From NCBI GenBank assembly GCA_964565765.1, contig CAZMGF010000006.1:16887-80886 (forward strand): DNA of 64,000 nucleotides, written 5' to 3'. A program made the translations under genes and the position numbers. Positions 1 through 7,393 of this stretch are shown piece by piece. Numbering within the stretch: position 1 is the stretch's first letter; each line of letters begins with the position of its first letter. This DNA comes from Bog-1181 sp964565765. Lineage in GTDB: Bacteria > Oederibacteriota > PGYV01 > Palsa-1178. Below the pieces are notes generated by a model. That model was not told where the DNA came from. It saw nothing but the letters and a program-made list of their open reading frames with translations, and did not search any database.

Positions 1-189
1 GCAATGTGCTGCGCCAAGGGAAACTGCCCCTGCCCGATGTGCGTAAAAGGTGCGGTAGTAAAGGTTACCAACACCGCGGATGGAGTAACAATATCCATAA
101 CTTCAACTGACAAGACAACAGTTAAGGCAATACAGGACAGCGCGGCAAAATGCGCCTCAATGTGCGCCAACAAGGCAGCGGCAAAGTAA
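1..189 (+). CDS. C-terminal part of a Cys-rich small protein (5' end cut by window edge)
   Basis: The frame is open to the left edge, so the ATG at position 4 may be internal and the gene probably begins outside the window. The visible 61 residues have a Cys-rich segment (MCCAKGNCPCPMC) followed by a short beta-rich stretch (VKVTNTADGVTISITS) and an Ala/Lys helix with two more Cys (AAKCASMCANK). The arrangement suggests a metal-binding or extracytoplasmic small protein in which the Cys residues coordinate metal, but no precise family is claimed. A strong hairpin terminator follows 20 bp after the stop, so it ends its transcript. Confidence 0.55.
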   Translation, partial: AMCCAKGNCPCPMCVKGAVVKVTNTADGVTISITSTDKTTVKAIQDSAAKCASMCANKAAAK

Positions 190-210
190 AAAAGTATAAG
201 GCAATTTGCA

Positions 211-247
211 AAGAGCAGGGGCCCCTTCACGGCCCCCTGCTCTTTTT
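211..247 (+). terminator. Rho-independent terminator
   Basis: A GC-rich hairpin (AAGAGCAGGGG paired with CCCCTGCTCTT, one bulge near the loop) is followed by a T-rich run. It lies just downstream of the Cys-rich gene and separates it from the aldo/keto reductase promoter. Confidence 0.85.
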
Positions 248-271
248 CATTACTGGAATAATATGGCTTTC

Positions 272-299
272 TTGACAAAATATATTATAGATATATACT
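272..299 (+). promoter_or_regulatory. Sigma70-type promoter for the aldo/keto reductase
   Basis: A perfect -35 TTGACA (272-277) and -10 TATACT (294-299) are separated by 16 bp. The start codon at 330 lies 30 bp downstream with an AGGGGG ribosome site. Confidence 0.75.
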
Positions 300-329
300 T
301 GTTGTAATTATAAAATCAGGGGGTATTTC

Positions 330-1286
330 ATGCAAAAAAGAAAACTCGGCTGGACTGGGCTGGAATTATCAGTCATCGGGCTCGGGACCTGGGCGGCCGG
401 CGGAGGAGAATGGAAATTCGGATGGGGGCCGCAGGATGACGGGGATACGATAAAATCAATACACGAGGCTCTGGACTGCGGCATCAACTGGATAGACACG
501 GCCGCGGTGTACGGCCTGGGCCATTCTGAAATAGTTGTCGGCAGGGCCGTAAAAAATATGAGGGAGAGGGTAATACTCGCCACAAAATGCGAGCGCCGCT
601 GGAATGCCGACGGCAGCGAGATATTCGGCGTACTCAAGAAAAATGATATTAAAAAGGAATGTGAGGATTCCCTTAAAAGACTTTCAACCGGCCATATTGA
701 CCTTTACCAGATACACTGGCCAAATCCGGAGGAGGATATTGTTGAAGGGTGGGAAGCCATAAACGAACTTATTAAGGAAGGAAAAGTGCGTTTCGGCGGC
801 GTATCAAATTTTTCCACGGCCCAGATGGAAAAAATATGGCCGTCGGGAAAAATAGCCTCGCTTCAGCCGCCTTACAGCATGCTCAGGCGCTCTATAGAAG
901 GGGATCAGACCGCCTACTGCGCGCAGAATAATATCGGGATGATAACATATTCGCCAATGGAAAAGGGTTTGCTGACCGGCAAGGTCACCATGGAATGGGT
1001 AAAAGGGCTGCCTGAGAGTGACCACAGGAAGCGCGATAATAATTTTAACGAGCCGCAGCTTTCAAAGAATCTTGCGCTCCTGGAAAAACTTAAAAACATA
1101 TCGGAAAAAGCCGGGATAACCTTGAGTCAGCTTGCCATAGCCTGGGTATTAAGGCGGCCGGAAATAACCGCTGCCATAGTCGGCGCGAGAAAACCCGGGC
1201 AGATAAAAGAGACGGCTCCGGCCGGCGATGCCACGCTTGCTGATGATATAATAAAAGAGATAGATGGTATACTCGCCGCAAAATAA
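330..1286 (+). CDS. Aldo/keto reductase
   Basis: A 318-residue NAD(P)H-dependent oxidoreductase of the aldo/keto reductase superfamily, the usual length for a TIM-barrel member. The catalytic tetrad is visible: Asp56 and Tyr61 in WIDTAAVYGLGHSE, Lys86 in ATKCERR and His129 in YQIHWPNP. The C-terminal cofactor segment (IVGARKPGQI) is also present. The family reduces aldehydes and ketones in the cytoplasm, and the physiological substrate cannot be read from the sequence. It has its own promoter and an AGGGGG ribosome site, and stands apart from its neighbours. Confidence 0.93.
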   Translation: MQKRKLGWTGLELSVIGLGTWAAGGGEWKFGWGPQDDGDTIKSIHEALDCGINWIDTAAVYGLGHSEIVVGRAVKNMRERVILATKCERRWNADGSEIFGVLKKNDIKKECEDSLKRLSTGHIDLYQIHWPNPEEDIVEGWEAINELIKEGKVRFGGVSNFSTAQMEKIWPSGKIASLQPPYSMLRRSIEGDQTAYCAQNNIGMITYSPMEKGLLTGKVTMEWVKGLPESDHRKRDNNFNEPQLSKNLALLEKLKNISEKAGITLSQLAIAWVLRRPEITAAIVGARKPGQIKETAPAGDATLADDIIKEIDGILAAK

Positions 1287-1385
1287 ATCGCCTGGATTGA
1301 TCAGTCCGGCCGCTCTTTATCTTGCAAAAAAAATCAAAAGGCTATATCATATTTCATTATCCCGATTTTAAAGGCGGATTTATTT

Positions 1386-2288
1386 ATGAAATTAAAAGAG
1401 CTGATTTATTATACAAAATACGGTTTTTCATCCCTGCTTATGCGCTCGTTTGCGCCAATAGTCGCGGGAGTGCCGCTGACCGACCTGTGCAACCTCAAAT
1501 GCGCCCACTGCGTCGTCGCAAACAGGGGGCGCGGCCATTATTCCTTTGCCCGCCTGATGGAAATATTCAGTATGTTTTACTCCAGAGGGGCGCGGGTGCT
1601 TTATCTGCAGGGCGGGGAAATCATGATGTGGGAAGAGGGCAATTTAAGGGTTAACGATGTAATAAAGGCTGCAAGGAAAATTGGTTTTTTCATGGTGGCT
1701 GCGGTTACGAACGGAACTTTCCCAATAGATATTTCTTCAGACGCGGTGTGGGTAAGCCTTGACGGCCCGGAAAAATACCACGATTCAATACGCGGGGAGG
1801 GCTGTTACAGGCTTGTAATGGAAAACATCAGGAAGTCCGGACATCCGGCAATATCCGTAAACCTGACAATAAATAAAAAAAATATGAAAGCAGTGGCGGA
1901 GCTTATAAAGTCCGTAAATTCGGAAAAAAACATAAAAGGCGTTTCGATAAATTTTCACACTCCATATCCAGGCGTGGAAGGTCTAGCGCTTGACATGGAA
2001 GCGCGGGCGGCGGTTGTTGATGAAATTATCAGACTGAAAAAAGAAGGGTTCAGGATAATCAATTCCATATACGGATTAAAGGGGATGAAAACAGGGCGGT
2101 ATAAAAGGCCCGTGCATATAATACAGATGATGGAAATGGACCGTGTTTTTGAATGCTGCTGGGGGAGGGAAATACCAGGGGTATGCGAAAAGTGCGGTTA
2201 CGGCATCATACCCGAATTATCGGGAATAGAGGCCCTGGATCCGGCCGCTCTGCTTGGCGCTATTAACCTCTTTAAGAAGGGGCGGTAA
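1386..2288 (+). CDS. Radical SAM protein paired with a prenyltransferase
   Basis: A 300-residue radical SAM enzyme. The 4Fe-4S/SAM motif is CNLKCAHC (Cys35, Cys39, Cys42), followed by the SAM-binding glycine motif LQGGE near residue 77 and the later strand VWVSLDGP. Near the C-terminus a second set of four cysteines (ECCWGREIPGVCEKC) could hold an auxiliary Fe-S cluster, similar in placement to SPASM-type enzymes. The stop codon abuts the ATG of the next gene, a UbiA-type prenyltransferase fusion, so the two are almost certainly co-translated and act in one pathway. This suggests modification of a quinone- or lipid-like prenylated product. The substrate is unknown. Confidence 0.85.
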   Translation: MKLKELIYYTKYGFSSLLMRSFAPIVAGVPLTDLCNLKCAHCVVANRGRGHYSFARLMEIFSMFYSRGARVLYLQGGEIMMWEEGNLRVNDVIKAARKIGFFMVAAVTNGTFPIDISSDAVWVSLDGPEKYHDSIRGEGCYRLVMENIRKSGHPAISVNLTINKKNMKAVAELIKSVNSEKNIKGVSINFHTPYPGVEGLALDMEARAAVVDEIIRLKKEGFRIINSIYGLKGMKTGRYKRPVHIIQMMEMDRVFECCWGREIPGVCEKCGYGIIPELSGIEALDPAALLGAINLFKKGR

Positions 2289-3578
2289 ATGGAAAATCAC
2301 GAAGCGCTTATAGTGGAAAGGCTGCTGCCTGAAAAAAAAATAATGCTCGCATCATATCCAGACGGGGAATGGAAAACTGAAGCTGTTGCGGCAGCCCGTG
2401 GTATGGAAGTATACTGTGTTTTATCGGACAAATCCGTATACGCAGGGATTAAAAAAAATCCGAGGGTTGATTTTACAGGAGCCGGAGTGTCGGGCCGGGG
2501 CATAGCGCGTGAAATCAAGGCACAGAGGCTGCCTGAGGGTATAAACATACAACCGGGGAATTATATTTTTCTGCTTGTTCCATACAGGATAAAATTTAAC
2601 GGCGGTGAATTTGAAAAGACAAAAAAAGGCTGGATACCGGCTGCGGCGGAAGTGAAAAGGGACCGAGGCCTGAAATTCTGGCTCGACGCGGCCCGTTTTG
2701 TATCGGCGCCTATGTCGCTCATCCCGGTAATTACCGGAACCCTTCTTGCCGCCATTAACGGAAAATTCAATCCTTTCATATTTCTGGCGGCCCTTGCCGG
2801 CGGCCTTGCCGCGCACATGGGGGTCAATTTTTACAGCGATTATAATGATTATAAAAAAGGCTTTGACACACCAGGCGCATTATCCAGCCATACAGGCGCG
2901 CTTATAGATGAGCGTATAGCCCCTTCAGCAATTATCACCGCGGCTTTTATCTGTTTCGCGGTTACCGGGTTCTCGGGACTATACCTCATATTCGCGGCTG
3001 GCTGGCCCGTAATTATTTTCGGCTTTATAGGCCTGGCCGGAGGCGTTTCATATACAGGATGGCCTCTGGCTGCAAAATACCGCGCCATGGGAGAGCTTGC
3101 CACTTCATTTTTGATGGGGCCGCTCATGGTGGCCGGAGCGTATTTTGTCCAGGCCGGAAATTTAAGGCCCGGTCCTGTTGTAATATCTGTTTGTCTGGGG
3201 CTGCTTGTGGGCTCTGTAACGCTGGCAAATAATATAAGGGATATGGAAGATGACGGAAATAACGGGTTTGTGACGCTGCCCATAAAGACAGGTTTCGGAC
3301 CGGCAAGAAAAATTTACGCCGCGTTCCTTCTGGCGCCATATGCCGTACTGTCGGTTTTTATTGCCATATGGCCAAAATTTTATCCGGCTGCCGCGGCATT
3401 TTTCAGCCTGCCGTATGCTGTAAAATGCATTAGCCTGATATTCAAAGGGGGAAAGAACAGCGCTGAGATAAGGCTGAGCGCGGTAAATAATCCCTACCCG
3501 CTTTTTTCAATACGCCTGTATATAAGATTTTCCATGCTGTTGCTCGCCGGGCTCTGCGCGGTTTTTTTTCTCAGATGA
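2289..3578 (+). CDS. UbiA-family prenyltransferase with an N-terminal flavin reductase-like (split-barrel) domain
   Basis: A 429-residue protein, about 130 residues longer than a normal UbiA or MenA. Residues ~1-125 are soluble and resemble the PNPOx-like FMN-binding split barrel (segment KKNPRVDFTGAGVSGRG and the strand-rich YIFLLVPYRIKFNGGEF). Residues ~135-429 form a multi-pass membrane prenyltransferase with both Asp-rich prenyl diphosphate/Mg motifs: NFYSDYNDYKKGFD (residues 180-193) and NNIRDMEDD (about residue 314). MenA and UbiA enzymes attach an isoprenoid chain to an aromatic acceptor during quinone synthesis. The fused domain may bind a flavin or the aromatic substrate. The split-barrel assignment is less certain than the UbiA one. 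Confidence 0.8.
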   Translation: MENHEALIVERLLPEKKIMLASYPDGEWKTEAVAAARGMEVYCVLSDKSVYAGIKKNPRVDFTGAGVSGRGIAREIKAQRLPEGINIQPGNYIFLLVPYRIKFNGGEFEKTKKGWIPAAAEVKRDRGLKFWLDAARFVSAPMSLIPVITGTLLAAINGKFNPFIFLAALAGGLAAHMGVNFYSDYNDYKKGFDTPGALSSHTGALIDERIAPSAIITAAFICFAVTGFSGLYLIFAAGWPVIIFGFIGLAGGVSYTGWPLAAKYRAMGELATSFLMGPLMVAGAYFVQAGNLRPGPVVISVCLGLLVGSVTLANNIRDMEDDGNNGFVTLPIKTGFGPARKIYAAFLLAPYAVLSVFIAIWPKFYPAAAAFFSLPYAVKCISLIFKGGKNSAEIRLSAVNNPYPLFSIRLYIRFSMLLLAGLCAVFFLR

Positions 3579-3652
3579 CAGGTATGAGCGGCATAAACTG
3601 CGGCTGTAACCCTTTATATATATAAAATACATTTTTCTTTTTCTAAACTTAC

Positions 3653-3661
3653 TGGTATAAT
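3653..3661 (+). promoter_or_regulatory. Extended -10 promoter for msrB
   Basis: TGGTATAAT matches an extended -10 element (TGnTATAAT). There is no good -35. The msrB start lies 57 bp downstream behind a CAGGAGG ribosome site. Confidence 0.55.
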
Positions 3662-3717
3662 TCATAAGGCGCAAATGATTGTCCCGCAAATGAGATATTC
3701 CACACAGGAGGTTTGTC

Positions 3718-4287
3718 ATGAAATTAAAAAACATTATTCCACCGGTGATAGTTGTAATTATTGTTCTAATCATCGGATGCATGAACAGGGAGGGGAAAAT
3801 GAAAAACGACCCGAAAGAGGCTCAGGGCGGGTTTGTCGCAAAACCCGGAAAAGTTAAAATATTTGATTATAAGACGGGAAAAGTAAATGAAGTGGATAAG
3901 GTAATACAGAGCGAGGAAGTTTACAAGAAAATGCTCCCGCCGGATGTGTGCTTCATCGTAAGGGATAAGGGGACAGAGGCGCCATTTACCGGCAAACTGC
4001 TCAATAACCACAAAAAAGGAATTTATAAATGCGTGGTCTGCGGCACCGACCTTTTTTCCTCCGACACAAAATTCGAGTCAGGGACGGGATGGCCGAGTTT
4101 TTTCAAGCCTGTATCGGAGCTTAATATAATAGAAATAACAGACACAAGCGCCGGCATGGTAAGGACGGAAATTGTGTGCGCGCGCTGCGGATCGCATCTC
4201 GGACATGTATTTGACGACGGACCGCAGCCCACAGGGCTGCGCTACTGCATGAACTCCGCCGCGCTTACGTTTGAGGAGATAAAATAA
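3718..4287 (+). CDS. msrB: Peptide-methionine (R)-S-oxide reductase MsrB, lipoprotein form
   Basis: A 189-residue enzyme that reduces methionine-R-sulfoxide in oxidised proteins. The N-terminus is a lipoprotein signal with lipobox LIIG|C at Cys21, so the enzyme should be anchored outside the cytoplasmic membrane. The SelR/MsrB domain spans ~65-187. It has zinc-binding CVVC (105, 108) and CARC (154, 157) pairs, the substrate segment GTGWPSF, and the catalytic Cys177 in LRYCMNS. There is an AGGAGG ribosome site. A surface-anchored MsrB repairs envelope proteins and needs an extracytoplasmic electron source, which is not visible nearby. It is followed by the copper chaperone and pump, another envelope stress function. 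Confidence 0.93.
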   Translation: MKLKNIIPPVIVVIIVLIIGCMNREGKMKNDPKEAQGGFVAKPGKVKIFDYKTGKVNEVDKVIQSEEVYKKMLPPDVCFIVRDKGTEAPFTGKLLNNHKKGIYKCVVCGTDLFSSDTKFESGTGWPSFFKPVSELNIIEITDTSAGMVRTEIVCARCGSHLGHVFDDGPQPTGLRYCMNSAALTFEEIK

Positions 4288-4307
4288 TAAGCAGTGTTGG
4301 CAATTTA

Positions 4308-4395
4308 CTGCGGACATATGAGCCTTTTTCCGGGTAGCTGCGGCTAAATTTAAAAGATGGCCGCAGGGCCCTCCAAAAGTCTCATATGTCCGCAG
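4308..4395. repeat. Palindromic element with terminal inverted repeats, copy 1 (88 bp)
   Basis: It begins CTGCGGACATATGAG and ends with the exact reverse complement CTCATATGTCCGCAG. The interior (TCCGGGTAGCTGCGGCTAAA and GGGCCCTCCAAAAGT) is shared with a second, longer copy at 55572-55691. No ORF is inside. It resembles a MITE or REP-like mobile palindrome and sits between msrB and the copper chaperone gene. Confidence 0.8.
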
Positions 4396-4441
4396 TATAT
4401 ACAAAGTTAGCTAATACAAGGTAAAATAACAGGAGGTTTTT

Positions 4442-4645
4442 ATGAAAGCACAAATAATAAAAACCACGGGCATGCACTGCAGCGGGTGCGAAATGAACGC
4501 TCAGGAGTTTGTATCCGAATTGCCTGGCATAAAAAAAGTAAAGGCGGATTTTAAGAAAGGCGAGGTTAAGGTCGAATTCGACGAGGAAAAAACAGATGTT
4601 GAAGAAATAAAAAATAAGATTATAGAAGCCGGATTTAAAGCATAA
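4442..4645 (+). CDS. copZ: Heavy-metal-associated domain protein, copper chaperone CopZ-like
   Basis: A 67-residue protein consisting of a single HMA ferredoxin-like fold. The metal site is GMHCSGC (Cys13, Cys16), followed by the typical beta-alpha-beta pattern and the C-terminal IIEAGFKA. Such proteins ferry Cu(I) to P-type ATPases, and the CopA pump lies 65 bp downstream with a palindromic repeat between the two. The ribosome site is AGGAGG. Mercury or another soft metal is possible, but the CopA partner with its CPC motif favours copper. Confidence 0.88.
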   Translation: MKAQIIKTTGMHCSGCEMNAQEFVSELPGIKKVKADFKKGEVKVEFDEEKTDVEEIKNKIIEAGFKA

Positions 4646-4652
4646 TGAATTA

Positions 4653-4687
4653 ATGTCCCTGTAGGGGCCGCCCTGTGTGGCGGCCCG
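4653..4687. repeat. Dispersed palindromic repeat, GTAGGGGCCG family, copy a
   Basis: GTAGGGGCCGCCC, a 5-base loop and GGCGGCCCG form a hairpin. The same core recurs at 16227, 23016, 37266, 54295, 55528 and 61219, with a degenerate form near 48690. It is intergenic in most copies and resembles REP-type elements. Confidence 0.8.
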
Positions 4688-4710
4688 AAACATAGATAAA
4701 AGGGGAAATA

Positions 4711-6846
4711 ATGCAAAAACAAAGCTTCAAAGTCCGCGGCATGCATTGTGAAAGCTGCGTGCTTCTAATAGAAAGAACATTAAAGAAAAAATCCGGCGTT
4801 TCCGACGCTGTTGTCAACCTGACAACGGAAACCGCTTCTATTACATACGACCCAGTACTTGTTAAAGACGCTGACCTTGTAAAGGTTATAGAGAGCAAAG
4901 GCTACAGGGTTGTAAAAGAGGGTGAATATAGCAGGGAAAAAGAGGCGGCAAATAGCGGTCTGAAATTTTTATTGAGCGCCATTCTCGCTCTTCCAGTTGT
5001 TATATTTTCAATGTTCGTGGCTCCGGGCACAATACATTTTCAGCTTCCAATTATTTACTGTTTTGCCACAATCATTCAGTTCGCACTTGGCTGGGAATTT
5101 TACAGGAACGCCTTTATATCGCTTAAAAGCTTTGACGCTGGCATGGATACGCTCGTGGCGCTCGGCACATCCGCCGCCTATTTTTATTCCGTATATCTTC
5201 TGGCCAGGTGGCATCACGGCCATACATATTTTGAGACATCATCGGTGCTTATAACCGTAATACTGCTCGGGAGATACCTTGAGGCAAAGGCGAAGCTAAA
5301 CGCCTCCGGCGCCATTAAAAAGCTTATGGAACTTGCGCCGGAAAAAGCCAGGTTAATAAGGAACGGCGCGGAAATTGAAATTATAACAAATGAAATAATA
5401 CCCGGCGATATTGTGGTCATTAATCCAGGTGACAGGATACCCGTTGACGGCATTGTAACCGAAGGGGCATCATCGCTTGATGAATCCATGATAACAGGGG
5501 AATCAACGCCGGTGGAAAAAATACCCGGGGACAGGGTAATAAGCGGGACAGTGAACGGAGGCGGCGCCTTAAAGTTCAGGGCGGAAAAAACAGGGGACGA
5601 CACCACGCTTGCCAGGATTATAAAATTAATAGAAGAGGCTCAGGGATCAAAGGCACCGGTGCAGAGGTTTGCGGATAAAACAGCCTCTGTGTTTGTGCCG
5701 GCGGTCCTCGGTATAAGCGCCCTTACCCTGACAGCGTGGATTCTTTTAACCGGAAACTGGCCTGCGGGTTTAAACGCGGCAATAGCTGTTCTGGTAATAG
5801 CCTGTCCTTGCGCTCTGGGGCTGGCAACGCCTGCCGCTATAATGGCAGGCTCGGGCGTCGGCGCGAAGAACGGCATACTTATAAAGAATGCGGCAGCCCT
5901 TGAAAATCTCGGCAGGGCGTCAATATTTGCCTTTGATAAAACAGGAACCATTACAGAAGGCGCGCCTGAAGTGACGGATATTATATGCGCGTCAGGAACT
6001 GAGGATGAGCTTCTCGGCGTGGCTTTTAGCCTTGAGAATAATTCCGGCCACCCGCTTGCGGCGGCGATAACAGCGAAAGCAAAGTCACGGGGGCTGAAAC
6101 TTCCGGAAAATTCATCATTTGAATACAGGGCAGGGCGCGGCATAAACGCGGTTATAAGCGGTGAAACATATATAATAGGAAGCTTGAAATACGCGGTGGA
6201 ATCAGGGGTGGACTGCGCTGAGCTTGCCGCGGAAATTGAAGGCCTTGAGGCGCAGGGAAAGAGCGTTATGGCGCTGGCAAAGGGGAAAAAGTTTCTGGGA
6301 ATAATTGCCGCCTCCGATACCGTGAGGGAAAACGCTCCGCTTGCAGTAGAGGCCCTGAAGGAAAAAGGGATAAAGGTTGTAATGCTTACCGGCGACAACT
6401 ATCGCGCCGCGGAATTCCTTGCGGAGCAGGCTGACATTGAAGACGTAAGGGCATCACTGCTGCCGGATGAAAAACTTTCAGAGATAAAAAAACTTGGGCA
6501 AAGCGGGATAACTGTCATGGTGGGCGACGGCATAAACGACGCCCCTTCGCTTGCCGCAGCCGATGCAGGCATAGCCCTTTCAACAGGGGCGGATATTGCC
6601 ATGGACGCGGGCGACATTGTTCTCATGAAAAACGACCTGATGCTGGTTGTTAAGGCATATAATTTGAGCCGCAATACAATGTCAAAAATAAAACAAAATC
6701 TTTTCTGGGCCTTTTTTTATAATATAATAGGAATACCGCTGGCGGCATTCGGGCTGCTTAACCCGATGATTGCGGGTACGGCAATGGCGCTGAGCTCGGT
6801 AAGCGTAGTGGCGAATTCACTGCTGCTGAGAAACAAGAAACTTTAA
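4711..6846 (+). CDS. copA: Copper-translocating P1B-type ATPase CopA
   Basis: A 711-residue P-type ATPase that exports Cu(I) at the expense of ATP. Domains in order: one N-terminal HMA domain with GMHCESC (Cys13, Cys16), the first membrane helices from ~75, the actuator domain with TGES near residue 267, the membrane metal site CPC (365-367), the phosphorylated Asp409 in DKTGT, the ATP-binding loop with the P1B-specific SGHPLA, and the hinge GDGIND (605-610). It ends with a pair of membrane helices. The length is normal for a single-HMA CopA. It is the natural partner of the upstream chaperone. Confidence 0.97.
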   Translation: MQKQSFKVRGMHCESCVLLIERTLKKKSGVSDAVVNLTTETASITYDPVLVKDADLVKVIESKGYRVVKEGEYSREKEAANSGLKFLLSAILALPVVIFSMFVAPGTIHFQLPIIYCFATIIQFALGWEFYRNAFISLKSFDAGMDTLVALGTSAAYFYSVYLLARWHHGHTYFETSSVLITVILLGRYLEAKAKLNASGAIKKLMELAPEKARLIRNGAEIEIITNEIIPGDIVVINPGDRIPVDGIVTEGASSLDESMITGESTPVEKIPGDRVISGTVNGGGALKFRAEKTGDDTTLARIIKLIEEAQGSKAPVQRFADKTASVFVPAVLGISALTLTAWILLTGNWPAGLNAAIAVLVIACPCALGLATPAAIMAGSGVGAKNGILIKNAAALENLGRASIFAFDKTGTITEGAPEVTDIICASGTEDELLGVAFSLENNSGHPLAAAITAKAKSRGLKLPENSSFEYRAGRGINAVISGETYIIGSLKYAVESGVDCAELAAEIEGLEAQGKSVMALAKGKKFLGIIAASDTVRENAPLAVEALKEKGIKVVMLTGDNYRAAEFLAEQADIEDVRASLLPDEKLSEIKKLGQSGITVMVGDGINDAPSLAAADAGIALSTGADIAMDAGDIVLMKNDLMLVVKAYNLSRNTMSKIKQNLFWAFFYNIIGIPLAAFGLLNPMIAGTAMALSSVSVVANSLLLRNKKL

Positions 6847-6858
6847 AGAGGTTTTCAC

Positions 6859-7311
6859 ATGGAAATAACATACGCTACCACAGACGACGCAGCTGAAATT
6901 CTCGCCCTGCAAAAGCGCGCTTTTATGCAGGAGGCAGAGCTTTACGGCGAATATGACATTGAGCCGCTGACAGTCACCCTTGAGGAGACAATGAAAGAAT
7001 TCAGGGAATGCATTGTACTTAAACTGATTGAAGGCGGAAGGATAGCCGGCTCTGTGAGGGCTAAAGAAGAAAAAGGTGTATGTCATATCAACAAGCTGAT
7101 TGTTGACCCTTTAATTCAAAACAGGGGCTTCGGAAGCGCGCTTATGAAGCGCATAGAGAAGGAATTTTCCGGCTGCAAAAAATTTGAGCTTTATACGGGT
7201 TATAAAAGCGAAAATAACAAGCACCTCTACACGAAACTTGGATATATAATAAAGGAAACAAAAATGGTCCATGGCAACCTGGGATTTGTTTACATGGAAA
7301 AAAGTGTATAA
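6859..7311 (+). CDS. GNAT family N-acetyltransferase
   Basis: A 150-residue protein with the GNAT fold. The acetyl-CoA-binding motif A is IVDPLIQNRGFGSALMKR (Gln87 to Gly92 carries the Q/RxxGxG signature), followed by the FELYTGYKSENNKHLYTKLGY segment split across motif B, where the YTKLGY end is typical. Family members acetylate amines of small molecules or proteins, and the substrate here is unknown. The gene starts 12 bp after copA behind an AGAGG site, so it is probably co-transcribed with the copper pump. Confidence 0.85.
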   Translation: MEITYATTDDAAEILALQKRAFMQEAELYGEYDIEPLTVTLEETMKEFRECIVLKLIEGGRIAGSVRAKEEKGVCHINKLIVDPLIQNRGFGSALMKRIEKEFSGCKKFELYTGYKSENNKHLYTKLGYIIKETKMVHGNLGFVYMEKSV

Positions 7312-7393
7312 AAAGAGGATTAAAATCTACTTTTTAATAATTGTAATTTTGATATAATAATAGAGCCTATTGGGCGTACAAAATGGAGGAAAA

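Noticed and set aside
5640..6398. 252-codon minus-strand frame inside copA
   Set aside because: copA motifs are continuous on the plus strand; the antisense frame is a by-product of codon bias.
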